A stretch of 11,006 bases of DNA from assembly GCA_046152935.1 (NCBI GenBank), contig JBJXGB010000002.1, positions 1 to 11,006 of the forward strand, given 5' to 3'. The notes below the pieces were generated by a model, which was not told the origin of the DNA, searched no databases, and saw only the letters and a program-made list of their open reading frames with translations. A program made the translations under genes and the position numbers. This DNA comes from CAZMFZ01 sp046152935 (GTDB lineage Bacteria > Bacteroidota > Bacteroidia > Cytophagales > UBA9547). Within the stretch, counting starts at the first letter, position 1. Each line of letters starts with the position of its first letter. This document shows positions 1 through 6,919 of this stretch, one piece after another.

Positions 1-1
1 A

Positions 2-61
2 AAAAAAATAGAAAGTGAAAACACGCATTTAAAACAGCAAATGAACGATTTGACAAAATAG
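2..61 (+). CDS. 3' end of an upstream gene (partial, unknown)
   Basis: This frame is open from the window edge to a TAG at 59-61, and both other forward frames stop within the first 20 bases. The 19 visible codons read KKIESENTHLKQQMNDLTK, a charged, leucine-spaced stretch typical of a C-terminal coiled coil. That amino-acid pattern, rather than length, suggests real coding sequence. Too little is present to assign a function, and chance openness over 60 bases cannot be excluded. Confidence 0.4.
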   Translation, partial: KKIESENTHLKQQMNDLTK

Positions 62-242
62 ATACTTTTTGAAAATTGGCTGAACATAAAAAATCCTTGC
101 CAACCGCTTTGATTTCGTGCCACTTTGAATGTAAGAGAAACTATTTAGTAATGTTTCCAAATTATTAATTCTATGAAAAATTTGGAAAAGTTCAGATTAC
201 CACCTTATATTGCCAAAGTTTCTAACCTTAAAAAACAACATC
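62..242. other. Intergenic leader region of the outer-membrane protein gene
   Basis: This AT-rich stretch has no convincing gene. A 70-codon frame from 173 overlaps the signal-peptide region of the next gene out of frame and has no protein-like features. The region carries a possible promoter (97-127), which would leave an untranslated leader of roughly 110 bases before the ATG at 243. No Shine-Dalgarno sequence is visible ahead of that ATG, as is usual in Bacteroidota. Confidence 0.5.
97..127 (+). promoter_or_regulatory. Possible Bacteroidota-type promoter
   Basis: A TTG at 97-99 is followed after 20 bases by CCACTTTG (120-127). The second element matches the TTTG half of the Bacteroidota -7 consensus TAnnTTTG but lacks the leading TA, so this is a weak call. 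It is the best candidate seen upstream of the outer-membrane protein gene. Confidence 0.25.
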
Positions 243-1007
243 ATGTTAAAAAAAATCGTTACCTTTTCATTATTGATTGCAACAATCGTACTAGCCAATG
301 CCCAAGAAAGATCAAAAGGCAAAGACATCATCAGCAATGGTTTTTATTTCAATGTAGGTCTATCATTTCCATCACAAAGGTTTGATATCGAATCTGAAGT
401 TACTAGTACAACCGAAGTCGGCAGTGCATCATTCGTAGCTACTACCCCTGTCAAATTAAAATTCGCACCGAACTATGGTGTAATGCCAAATGTTGAAATC
501 GGCAATCAATGGTACTTTTGGAAAGAGGGGAAAATGGGCATAGGCTTGCGTGCAAGTTGGTTTCAAATCGGGATTGCTTCATTTGCTCTGAAGTCGATTG
601 ATGTCAGTACGGCATTCGGAAACAGTACAGCAAGTACCGATTTTTCAGGCTCATTGATTGACTTGCGCTTTGTAAAATTGGCTCCTCAATTTACGTACGC
701 TATTTCAGATGAGATGGCATTAGATTTTAGTTTTGAAGTTGCACCAACGGTAATAATCGTAGGTGGTACTAGATCTGGCAATAATGTAGAAGATGACATT
801 TATGCAAATGTTAATGCTGGGTTGGTTTTTGCTCCTGGTATTAAATTCAGATACAAAGTCTTTGCAGCTGGCTTTGATTTCGGATTTGCAAGTATCAATA
901 ATGCGGGTGGTTTCACGACTTTTGAAACCAACACGAAAAGTGTGGTAGTCTTTTCTGGATCAGTTCCAACGACCGTTCCACGCATTTACCTAGGTTTCAA
1001 ATTTTAA
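243..1007 (+). CDS. Putative outer-membrane beta-barrel protein
   Basis: This 254-residue exported protein is of unknown specific role. The ATG at 243 is chosen over an in-frame upstream start at 210 because it places a textbook signal peptide at the very N-terminus: MLKK, a hydrophobic core, then ANA before Gln21, the likely signal peptidase I site. The mature part alternates polar and hydrophobic residues in short segments rich in Gly and aromatics (for example around NGFYFNVGLSF and KMGIGLRASWF), and the protein ends YLGFKF with a terminal Phe, the signature recognised by the BAM outer-membrane assembly machinery. Together these suggest a small beta barrel of 8 to 12 strands in the general outer-membrane beta-barrel superfamily. 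No lipobox, plug domain or TonB box is seen. It stands alone and is closed by a strong terminator. I do not recognise a closer family; a role in transport, adhesion or structure is not determinable here. Confidence 0.8.
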   Translation: MLKKIVTFSLLIATIVLANAQERSKGKDIISNGFYFNVGLSFPSQRFDIESEVTSTTEVGSASFVATTPVKLKFAPNYGVMPNVEIGNQWYFWKEGKMGIGLRASWFQIGIASFALKSIDVSTAFGNSTASTDFSGSLIDLRFVKLAPQFTYAISDEMALDFSFEVAPTVIIVGGTRSGNNVEDDIYANVNAGLVFAPGIKFRYKVFAAGFDFGFASINNAGGFTTFETNTKSVVVFSGSVPTTVPRIYLGFKF

Positions 1008-1026
1008 AAATACAGCCTATTTTATT

Positions 1027-1064
1027 AAAAAGCCATACAAACAACCTTTGTATGGCTTTTTTTT
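1027..1064. terminator. Bidirectional rho-independent terminator
   Basis: A perfect 15-bp stem is formed by 1027-1041 and 1047-1061 with a 5-base loop (CAACC). The core is GCCATACAAA paired with TTTGTATGGC, flanked by A and T runs. On the plus strand it ends in an eight-T run (1057-1064), ending the outer-membrane protein gene. On the minus strand the same hairpin is followed by TTTTTAATAAAA, so it can also end folA, whose stop lies at 1064-1066. Confidence 0.9.
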
Positions 1065-1558
1065 CATTTTACTCTTTCTAGTATTTCAAATGTATACTCG
1101 TAAGCGTGTTTTTCATCAGCGATATGCAATTCTGAAGAGACAACATGCCAATTTGATATAGTTAGATCCGGAAAATATACATCACCCTCTATATTTACAT
1201 TTACTTTTGTTAAATAAATACGATCTGCCAAAGCCATAGCAGCACCGTAAATTTGACCGCCACCAATAACAAACACCTCACTTTCACCTTTTTGTGAGGC
1301 TTTTTCCAAGGCTTCTTCAATAGAATTTACCAGTTCGCATCCTTCAATCTTAAAATCTTTCTGGTTACTTATCAAAATGTTTGTTCTATTGGGCAATGGC
1401 TTCCCGATCGATTCGTAGGTTTTTCTGCCCATTATTATACAATGGCCAGTGGTAATAGATTTAAACATTTTCAAATCGTTTGGCAAATGCCAAAGCAATT
1501 GGTTGTTCTTACCAATGGCATTGTTGTTAGAAATGGCTACTATAATTGATACCTTCAT
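1064..1558 (-). CDS. folA: Dihydrofolate reductase
   Basis: The product is a 164-residue enzyme reducing dihydrofolate to tetrahydrofolate with NADPH, needed for one-carbon transfer and thymidylate synthesis, and it is cytosolic. The length is normal for bacterial DHFR. Visible family motifs, in order, are the Met20-loop region AIGKNNQLLWHLPNDL with Trp23 and the catalytic acid Asp28, the cofactor segment MGRKTYESIGKPLP (43-56), Arg58 for the folate glutamate tail, FVIGGGQIYGAAM (96-108) with the conserved glycine pair, and Thr117 of IYLTKV. The ATG lies directly before the first beta strand (KVSIIVAI), so no alternative start is needed. A matching promoter lies immediately upstream. The gene is monocistronic, divergent from the response-regulator gene and convergent with the outer-membrane protein gene. 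Thymidylate synthase, a frequent neighbour, is not in the window. Confidence 0.97.
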   Translation of the reverse strand: MKVSIIVAISNNNAIGKNNQLLWHLPNDLKMFKSITTGHCIIMGRKTYESIGKPLPNRTNILISNQKDFKIEGCELVNSIEEALEKASQKGESEVFVIGGGQIYGAAMALADRIYLTKVNVNIEGDVYFPDLTISNWHVVSSELHIADEKHAYEYTFEILERVK

Positions 1559-1600
1559 GTTAAACTTTTATTACCCCTAATACGTTAATAATCGAATACG

Positions 1601-1629
1601 CAAAAGTAAACCAGAAAATTTAATTCCAA
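1601..1629 (-). promoter_or_regulatory. Promoter of folA
   Basis: Read on the minus strand, TTG (1629-1627) is followed after 18 bases by TACTTTTG (1608-1601), an exact match to the Bacteroidota -7 consensus TAnnTTTG with a correctly placed -33 TTG. Transcription would start near 1595 and leave a leader of about 35 to 40 bases before the folA ATG. Confidence 0.6.
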
Positions 1630-1657
1630 TTTTATTACGCTGTTAATCATACTTGTA

Positions 1658-1665
1658 TATATTTG
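1658..1665 (+). promoter_or_regulatory. -7 element for the response-regulator/men gene group
   Basis: TATATTTG exactly matches TAnnTTTG and sits about 40 bases before the ATG at 1706, giving a sensible leader of about 35 bases. No well-placed TTG is found in the expected -33 region, only a T run near 1630-1633, so the promoter may be weak or activator-dependent. It would drive the response regulator and, given the short gaps, the menaquinone genes behind it. Confidence 0.4.
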
Positions 1666-1705
1666 TGATTGATATTATTTAAATAGCCTAATCAATTTTT
1701 TTTAT

Positions 1706-2176
1706 ATGCTTAAAATTTTGTTAGCTGAAGATAATCCTATTGACGAATCTGCTATGATTCAATACCTAAAAAACAATTTAGGAGTCGAATTCAATACAGA
1801 GAGTGCTAAATCTTGCAAAGAATTGCTAAGAATTTTGGAGGAAGGCAAAACTTTCGATATCATAGTCTTAGATCATATTCTTGAAGATGAGCAATCGTTG
1901 AAGTACATTGATAAAATTGTTTCCAAGGCTAAAGATGGTCAAGTGATTGTGCTTTCTGGTCAGACAGATATTTCGGTTTGCATTCAATATTTAAACGCTG
2001 GTGTATATGCTTATTTGAACAAAGAAGCCAATGCCTTCAAAAATCTAGTAAAAAACATCAACGAAATTCTAGCCAAAAAAGGTGGGGATTTATCTTTCAA
2101 AGTGAGCAGATCATCTGTTTACATCGGTGCGGCTGTACTTTTGGCTGCCATCATTTTATATTTCATCTTAAAATAA
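1706..2176 (+). CDS. Tail-anchored single-domain response regulator
   Basis: This 156-residue protein consists of one CheY-like receiver domain (about 2-124) and a C-terminal transmembrane helix. The receiver has all core residues: the acidic pair Glu8/Asp9, phospho-acceptor Asp56 in IIVLDHIL, switch residue Ser84 in VIVLSG, aromatic Tyr103 and Lys106 in YLNKE. It should therefore be phosphorylatable by a histidine kinase. No DNA-binding or enzymatic output domain follows. Instead a short polar linker (about 125-137) leads to a hydrophobic segment, VYIGAAVLLAAIILYFIL (138-155), ending in a single Lys. That predicts a tail-anchored membrane protein with the receiver in the cytoplasm. No histidine kinase gene lies nearby. 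The stop is doubled (TAA TAA), and the menI start follows 16 bases later, suggesting co-transcription. The membrane anchor is unusual for a stand-alone receiver; the signal and output are unknown. Confidence 0.85.
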   Translation: MLKILLAEDNPIDESAMIQYLKNNLGVEFNTESAKSCKELLRILEEGKTFDIIVLDHILEDEQSLKYIDKIVSKAKDGQVIVLSGQTDISVCIQYLNAGVYAYLNKEANAFKNLVKNINEILAKKGGDLSFKVSRSSVYIGAAVLLAAIILYFILK

Positions 2177-2192
2177 TAACAATAATAATATT

Positions 2193-2612
2193 GTGCTTAG
2201 ATCCGATATTTCAATTGACTTTTTAAATAAAGGTGCAAGCAATAATATGGTTGGCTATTTGGGTATTGAATACACAGAAATAGGCAAAGATCATATTTGT
2301 GCAAAAATGCCTGTCGATTTCCGAACAAGACAGCCTTATGGTTTGTTACATGGTGGAGCATCGGTGGTGCTGGCAGAAACTTTGGGCAGTGTTGGCTCCA
2401 ATTTGTGTATTGATAATGACTTGTTTATGTCTGTAGGCTTGGAAATCAATGCCAATCATGTAAAAAGTGTGAGTTCAGGCTTTGTTTTCGGAAAAGCTAC
2501 ATTGTTACATTTTGGCAAAAAAACACATATTTGGGATATACGAATAACCAATGAAGCAGACCAATTGGTCTGCATTAGCCGCCTTACCGTTGCGATTATC
2601 GACAAAAAATAG
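2193..2612 (+). CDS. menI: Hotdog-fold thioesterase, probable DHNA-CoA thioesterase (MenI)
   Basis: The product is a 139-residue single hotdog domain of the PaaI/YdiI type. It likely hydrolyses 1,4-dihydroxy-2-naphthoyl-CoA to DHNA and CoA in menaquinone synthesis. The diagnostic stretch RQPYGLLHGGASVVLAETLG (46-65) carries the residues known as catalytic in E. coli YdiI: Gln47, His53 and Glu62. GLEINANHVKSV and the C-terminal SRLTVAI segment also match that family closely as I recall it. The start is GTG at 2193. The next in-frame Met (2247) would delete the N-terminal helix (DFLNKGASNN), which aligns with the YdiI N-terminus, so the GTG is preferred. The gap to menF is only 3 bases, and the placement ahead of menF and menD supports the menaquinone role over a generic acyl-CoA thioesterase. 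Substrate specificity remains inferred. Confidence 0.85.
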   Translation: MLRSDISIDFLNKGASNNMVGYLGIEYTEIGKDHICAKMPVDFRTRQPYGLLHGGASVVLAETLGSVGSNLCIDNDLFMSVGLEINANHVKSVSSGFVFGKATLLHFGKKTHIWDIRITNEADQLVCISRLTVAIIDKK

Positions 2613-2615
2613 CCC

Positions 2616-3803
2616 ATGTTGAGCGTTGCGACAAAGACAGTTACGTCAGTTTCAATTAAGAATGTGTTTCAAACACTGCTAGATGCACATTACAGCATTG
2701 GCATCTATAAAATGCCTGCCGAAAATACCATTTTTTTGGTTGCGGACGAATTTCCAACAAGAATAGAGACAGAAAACATTGACCTTCAGCAAGTGCAGGG
2801 CTTTTTGGTAGCCCCATTTGAAAAGCACGAATTATACCCAATTTTTGTTATAAAACCCTCATTTACAGCTCATTTCACCATCAAAGAAAATGGTGAAATA
2901 GTAGCAAATACCGATTTTGACGAAGATTTCTTAGAAACATTGCAAACTTACGCAGCAGAGGTTGAATCATCCAAACCAAAATCTGTTGAAGCCAAGCAAG
3001 ATGAATCGTTTCAAGATTCAGTGAGTGAAGCGCTAAAAACTATTGAGAAAGGCAGCGTAAAAAAGGTGGTTTTATCAAGAAAAAAAGAAGTTCCATTGCC
3101 TTCTCGTTTCAATGCGATCGATTTCTTCATAAAATTATGTAGGGAATACACAAATTCTTTTGTTTCAATCACAAGCTGTTCACTATCAGGTACTTGGATT
3201 GGGGCTTCGCCCGAACTTTTGGTTTCTTTAGATGAAAAAAATATTTTTAGAACGGTAGCACTTGCTGGCACCAAACCAGTAAATACAGAAAATTTGACAT
3301 CAAACACCAACTGGACTGAAAAAGAAATAGAAGAGCAAGCCTTGGTGAGCAGATATATTATAGATTGTTTTAAAAAAATAAGGCTGCGAGAATATGAGGA
3401 AATTGGCCCTAAAACAGTGCAAGCTGGCAATTTGTTGCACCTTAAAACCCAATTTTCAGTAAACACCGATGAAGTAAATTACGAAAATTTGGCATCGACA
3501 ATGCTACACCTTTTGCATCCGACATCAGCGGTATGTGGAATGCCAAAAAACGAAGCACTTCAAGTTATACACCAATTAGAAAAAACACCAAGGGAATACT
3601 ATGCTGGCTTTCTTGGCCCAGTGAATATTAATTTTGATTTCAAAAACACCCTCACCTCACTATTTGTAAATCTTCGTTGCATGAAAGTAGATGGGCAAGC
3701 CGCTACCCTGTTTGCTGGGGCTGGCATTACGCTCGATTCAGTACCTGAAAATGAATATTTAGAAACTGAAAACAAATTTTTAACATTGCTCAGTAAGTTT
3801 TAA
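2616..3803 (+). CDS. menF: Isochorismate synthase
   Basis: This 395-residue cytosolic enzyme converts chorismate to isochorismate, the first step of menaquinone synthesis. The N-terminal 130 residues are poorly conserved, as usual in the family; the chorismate-binding domain spans about 130-395. Seen motifs are KKVVLSRKKE with the probable general base Lys150, GTWIGASPELLVS with Glu200 as the probable general acid, TVALAGTKP (213-221), the helix KEIEEQ.LV, HPTSAVCGMPKNEA (301-314), REYYAGFLG (326-334) and the Mg/chorismate-binding end LFAGAGITLDSVPENEYLETENK (Glu380, Glu383). The Lys-Glu spacing of 50 residues is as in EntC. A 2-amino-2-desoxyisochorismate or salicylate synthase is unlikely given the menD neighbour. 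It starts with ATG 3 bases after the thioesterase stop, so translation is probably coupled. Confidence 0.95.
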   Translation: MLSVATKTVTSVSIKNVFQTLLDAHYSIGIYKMPAENTIFLVADEFPTRIETENIDLQQVQGFLVAPFEKHELYPIFVIKPSFTAHFTIKENGEIVANTDFDEDFLETLQTYAAEVESSKPKSVEAKQDESFQDSVSEALKTIEKGSVKKVVLSRKKEVPLPSRFNAIDFFIKLCREYTNSFVSITSCSLSGTWIGASPELLVSLDEKNIFRTVALAGTKPVNTENLTSNTNWTEKEIEEQALVSRYIIDCFKKIRLREYEEIGPKTVQAGNLLHLKTQFSVNTDEVNYENLASTMLHLLHPTSAVCGMPKNEALQVIHQLEKTPREYYAGFLGPVNINFDFKNTLTSLFVNLRCMKVDGQAATLFAGAGITLDSVPENEYLETENKFLTLLSKF

Positions 3804-3813
3804 AGCAAGAAAT

Positions 3814-5565
3814 GTGTATCAACTCCAAATTATTTGGATAAATTCACAGAAAATACAAACTGACTTGAATTCGCAAGATTATATCTATCAAATAGCCGAA
3901 ATATGTGCCGAATTGGGTGTTGAAAATGCCATTATTTGTCCTGGCTCGCGCTCTGCACCTTTGGCTATTTCATTTGCCAGAAATAGAAAAATAAATTGCA
4001 AGCTCATTTTTGACGAGCGTTCTGCAGGCTACATTGGCTTGGGAATGGCACAGCAAACAAAAAAAACCGTGGTTTTGATCTGTACTTCAGGCACAGCCGC
4101 ACTTAACTTTGCACCTGCCGTGGCGGAAGCCTATTGGCAACAAATTCCGCTTTTGGTACTTACAGGCGATCGGCCACCCGAATGGATCGGACAGGGTGAC
4201 GGCCAGACGATAAACCAAAACAATATTTACCATGCAAATTGCAAAGCATCGTACCTTATTCCTGTCGATCGGACACATAAAGACAGCGTCTGGATGGTTG
4301 AAAAAGTATTGAGCGAGGCGATTTTCAAAACTACAGAAAGTCCTTATGGACCTGTGCACATCAATATACCATCACGAGAGCCTTTTTATCCATCGAAAAA
4401 CAGCGAAGATGCCACCGAACAAAAGGCAAAGACAATCAAAGCTTTTGCAAGCCAACGGACGCTGGCACGTGAACAATGGGATGAAATCATTGCATTATTA
4501 CTAGAGAATAGTAAAAGAGTCATCATCGCAGGGCATCAACTACCTGATTTTAAGCTAAATACGGTTCTCGACTCATTTCAAGATTACAATTTTATGCCAC
4601 TTTTGGCGGATGTGAATAGCAATTTGATGGGAATCAAAAATGCGATCACTAATTTTGATTTAATTTTAACTTCACTATCAGATACACAAAAGATTGATTT
4701 TCAACCAGATATACTTATTTCATTTGGTAATGAATTTGTCTCTAAAAACCTCAAGCAATACCTCAGACACTACAAACCAAAAGTACATTTACACATCAGC
4801 GAAAATGATAATTGGGTCGATACATTTCAGTCGGTTACTCATTTTGTAAAGGTGTCTCCAATTTATTTTTTCAATGAATTGATGAATAAGACCAAGCTCA
4901 CGAACCATAAAAGTTATGTAGCTAATTGGCTCATTATCAATGAAAAAATAGCAGACAACATTTCTAAATTTCGATTGAAAAATAGCTATTCTGAAATCTC
5001 TATTGCCCAACTGGTTTTCGATCAAATTCCACGGAATTCTATTCTGCATCTTTCAAATAGTTTGCCAGTAAGGTATGCTAACTTGCTTTCAATCAAGGAT
5101 ATAGATGTGTATTGCAACCGTGGTACAAGCGGCATCGATGGCTGCGTGAGCACTGCTGTTGGTTCTGCTATGCTTACCGATAAATTTGTGACATTATTGA
5201 GTGGCGATGTGGCATTTTTATATGATAGAAATGCTTTTTGGCACCAATATTTGCCAACCAATCTTCGGTTTGTAATAATCAATAATGGTGGAGGGCAAAT
5301 ATTTAGAACGATAGATGGTGCAAAAGACCAGCCCGAACTAGAGGCGTATTTTGTAGGCACACAAAAGCAAGGGATGCAGTTTATCGCCAAAGAATACAAT
5401 CTTGAATACATAAAAGTGAGCAGTGTAGAAGTGCTCAAACATTCATTAGCTACATTTTATAGAAAAGACAATAAATCTAAGATTTTGGAAATAGAAATCG
5501 ATGGTAATGAGGCACTTAGCTCACTTGCAGCATTTAAGAATTATGTTTTAAAAGGTGTAAATTAG
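3814..5565 (+). CDS. menD: SEPHCHC synthase (2-succinyl-5-enolpyruvyl-6-hydroxy-3-cyclohexene-1-carboxylate synthase)
   Basis: A thiamine-diphosphate enzyme that decarboxylates 2-oxoglutarate and adds the product to isochorismate. At 583 residues it is of usual length. N-terminal domain: CPGSRSAPL (42-50), the TPP-activating Glu68 in FDERSAG, CTSGTAALN (90-98), LTGDRPPE (116-123) and GQTINQ (130-135). C-terminal TPP/Mg domain: NRGTSGIDG (435-443), SGDVAFLYD (463-471) and the NNGGGQIF loop (490-497). All are as expected for MenD. No in-frame ATG exists before residue 78, so a non-ATG start is forced. GTG at 3814 is the longest choice. TTG at 3865 would remove 17 residues with no match to the family and begin at NSQDYIYQIAEIC, close to where I recall other MenD proteins starting; it is a serious alternative. 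An ATG at 3812 is out of frame and leads to a stop after nine codons. It lies 10 bases after menF. Confidence 0.95.
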   Translation: MYQLQIIWINSQKIQTDLNSQDYIYQIAEICAELGVENAIICPGSRSAPLAISFARNRKINCKLIFDERSAGYIGLGMAQQTKKTVVLICTSGTAALNFAPAVAEAYWQQIPLLVLTGDRPPEWIGQGDGQTINQNNIYHANCKASYLIPVDRTHKDSVWMVEKVLSEAIFKTTESPYGPVHINIPSREPFYPSKNSEDATEQKAKTIKAFASQRTLAREQWDEIIALLLENSKRVIIAGHQLPDFKLNTVLDSFQDYNFMPLLADVNSNLMGIKNAITNFDLILTSLSDTQKIDFQPDILISFGNEFVSKNLKQYLRHYKPKVHLHISENDNWVDTFQSVTHFVKVSPIYFFNELMNKTKLTNHKSYVANWLIINEKIADNISKFRLKNSYSEISIAQLVFDQIPRNSILHLSNSLPVRYANLLSIKDIDVYCNRGTSGIDGCVSTAVGSAMLTDKFVTLLSGDVAFLYDRNAFWHQYLPTNLRFVIINNGGGQIFRTIDGAKDQPELEAYFVGTQKQGMQFIAKEYNLEYIKVSSVEVLKHSLATFYRKDNKSKILEIEIDGNEALSSLAAFKNYVLKGVN

Positions 5566-5572
5566 TACCAAT

Positions 5573-6919
5573 TTGGCTTCAGCAGCAGAACGTTTGGATT
5601 ATGTAATTAAAAATTTTTTGCTGGTGTATCATTGCGATTCCAATCCAGATTGGCAAATAAATTACAATTGTGCCGTTGAAAATGGAGTTTTGGTACCCGA
5701 TTTTAGTGGAAATTATTTTAAAGATCGGATCAATTTCGATGCCATTTTAGTAAAATGGATTGACTACAAAGACGAAAAAATTCCACTTTTATTTGCTGCT
5801 GAATCCAATAACTTGCCTTTTTTAGCAACAAAAGGAAAAGTTAAATTTGAATTTGATATTGTCTCTGCCATCTTTTTCTTTTTAGCTGGCTGGCAAGAAA
5901 CAGTAATGAAGACTAAAGATACACTCGAAAGATTTACTTATCAAGATAGCATTCAGAAGCGGCTCAATATCAGCAGTTTACCAGTAGTGAATTACTACTT
6001 CTTGATGTTGAAAGAAGCTCTAGAACTGGCATTCAAGACTCAATTTGTAAATAAAATTAATGCTCAAAACTCTTTCAATGCGATCATTTCGCACGATGTA
6101 GATATTTGGAAAAATCTATGGCAAAAAGAATTAAAATATGCTATCAAAAATACTCAAATACTGAAGGCTATTCAATTGATTATTAGCTATTTAGACAATA
6201 ATTATTATAAAAAAAGTTTTCAGAAAATAGAAGCTCTGCAGCTCAAATATAATTTTGACTCTACATATTTCTTTTTGCCAGACACTGAAAAATATGAAGG
6301 CTTTGATAGTGCAGATTACGAAATTGAGAAACCTGCTTACAAATTTTTCATAAGATTATTGGCACAAAAAAACGAAATTGGGTTACACGGAGGCTTCAAT
6401 TCAAGTGAAAATATTGATAAAATGCAGCAAGATAAAAAAGCAATTGATGCCGTTTTTCCAGTAGACATTAATAGATTCCATTTTTTAATGTTTAGCCAGA
6501 AAACGACCTTAACTATACTCAAAAAATCTTCCATAAAAATAGATTCAACACTTGGATTCAACGATCTGCCTGGCTTTAGAAACAGCACTTCTTTTCCCTT
6601 CTATCTATTTGATTATGAGCAAAATACGGCCAGTGAAGTGATAGAAATGCCGCTCATCATTATGGATGCTACCCTTTTTTACTCACACTATTTGCATTGT
6701 CAATCGAAAGAAGCAGCTTGGCAAATGATTGAGCCCATTTTGAAACATCTGCAAAAATCGGGTGGAAATTTGGTTATCAATTGGCACAACGATGCCTTTG
6801 CAGGCTTGGGTAGGGAAATTTGGGTCGATACTTTTGAGCAAATATTGGCTTATTGCCACTCAAACAATACCCGTTTTTGTTCATTTGAACAAGTTTACAA
6901 GAAATTACATGGCATTTAG
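5573..6919 (+). CDS. Polysaccharide-deacetylase-family protein with Bacteroidota-specific N-terminal region
   Basis: A 448-residue cytosolic-looking protein (no signal peptide or membrane helix) with a NodB-like fold in its second half. Visible motifs are ISHDVDIW (172-179; the Asp175/Asp177 pair replaces the classic TFDD), NEIGLHGGFNSS (267-278; His272), RFHFLMF (301-307; His303), LGFNDLPGFRNSTSFPFYLFD (327-347) and VINWHNDAF (401-409). This order is typical of a Bacteroidota deacetylase-like family whose N-terminal region I believe is catalogued as DUF7033; here that region spans about 1-165. The classic HxxxH zinc motif is not in canonical form, so metal binding and activity are uncertain, and the substrate is unknown. 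The start is TTG at 5573, as no in-frame ATG occurs before residue 112. An ATT at 5561 overlapping the menD stop would add ISTN, resembling the N-terminus of relatives, and is an alternative. It lies 7 bases after menD and is probably co-transcribed. Confidence 0.8.
   Translation: MASAAERLDYVIKNFLLVYHCDSNPDWQINYNCAVENGVLVPDFSGNYFKDRINFDAILVKWIDYKDEKIPLLFAAESNNLPFLATKGKVKFEFDIVSAIFFFLAGWQETVMKTKDTLERFTYQDSIQKRLNISSLPVVNYYFLMLKEALELAFKTQFVNKINAQNSFNAIISHDVDIWKNLWQKELKYAIKNTQILKAIQLIISYLDNNYYKKSFQKIEALQLKYNFDSTYFFLPDTEKYEGFDSADYEIEKPAYKFFIRLLAQKNEIGLHGGFNSSENIDKMQQDKKAIDAVFPVDINRFHFLMFSQKTTLTILKKSSIKIDSTLGFNDLPGFRNSTSFPFYLFDYEQNTASEVIEMPLIIMDATLFYSHYLHCQSKEAAWQMIEPILKHLQKSGGNLVINWHNDAFAGLGREIWVDTFEQILAYCHSNNTRFCSFEQVYKKLHGI

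Noticed and set aside
173..385. Plus-strand 70-codon open frame overlapping the start of the outer-membrane protein gene
   Set aside because: It is out of frame with the signal peptide gene and its translation is basic and featureless. A short leader peptide is possible but unsupported.
2172..2190. AAT-repeat tract between the response regulator and menI
   Set aside because: The tract is short and imperfect, with little sign of a phase-variable repeat; it is more simply AT-rich spacer with tandem stop codons.
3011..3466. Minus-strand 151-codon open frame inside menF
   Set aside because: It is a shadow of a conserved enzyme gene, with no protein-like features of its own.
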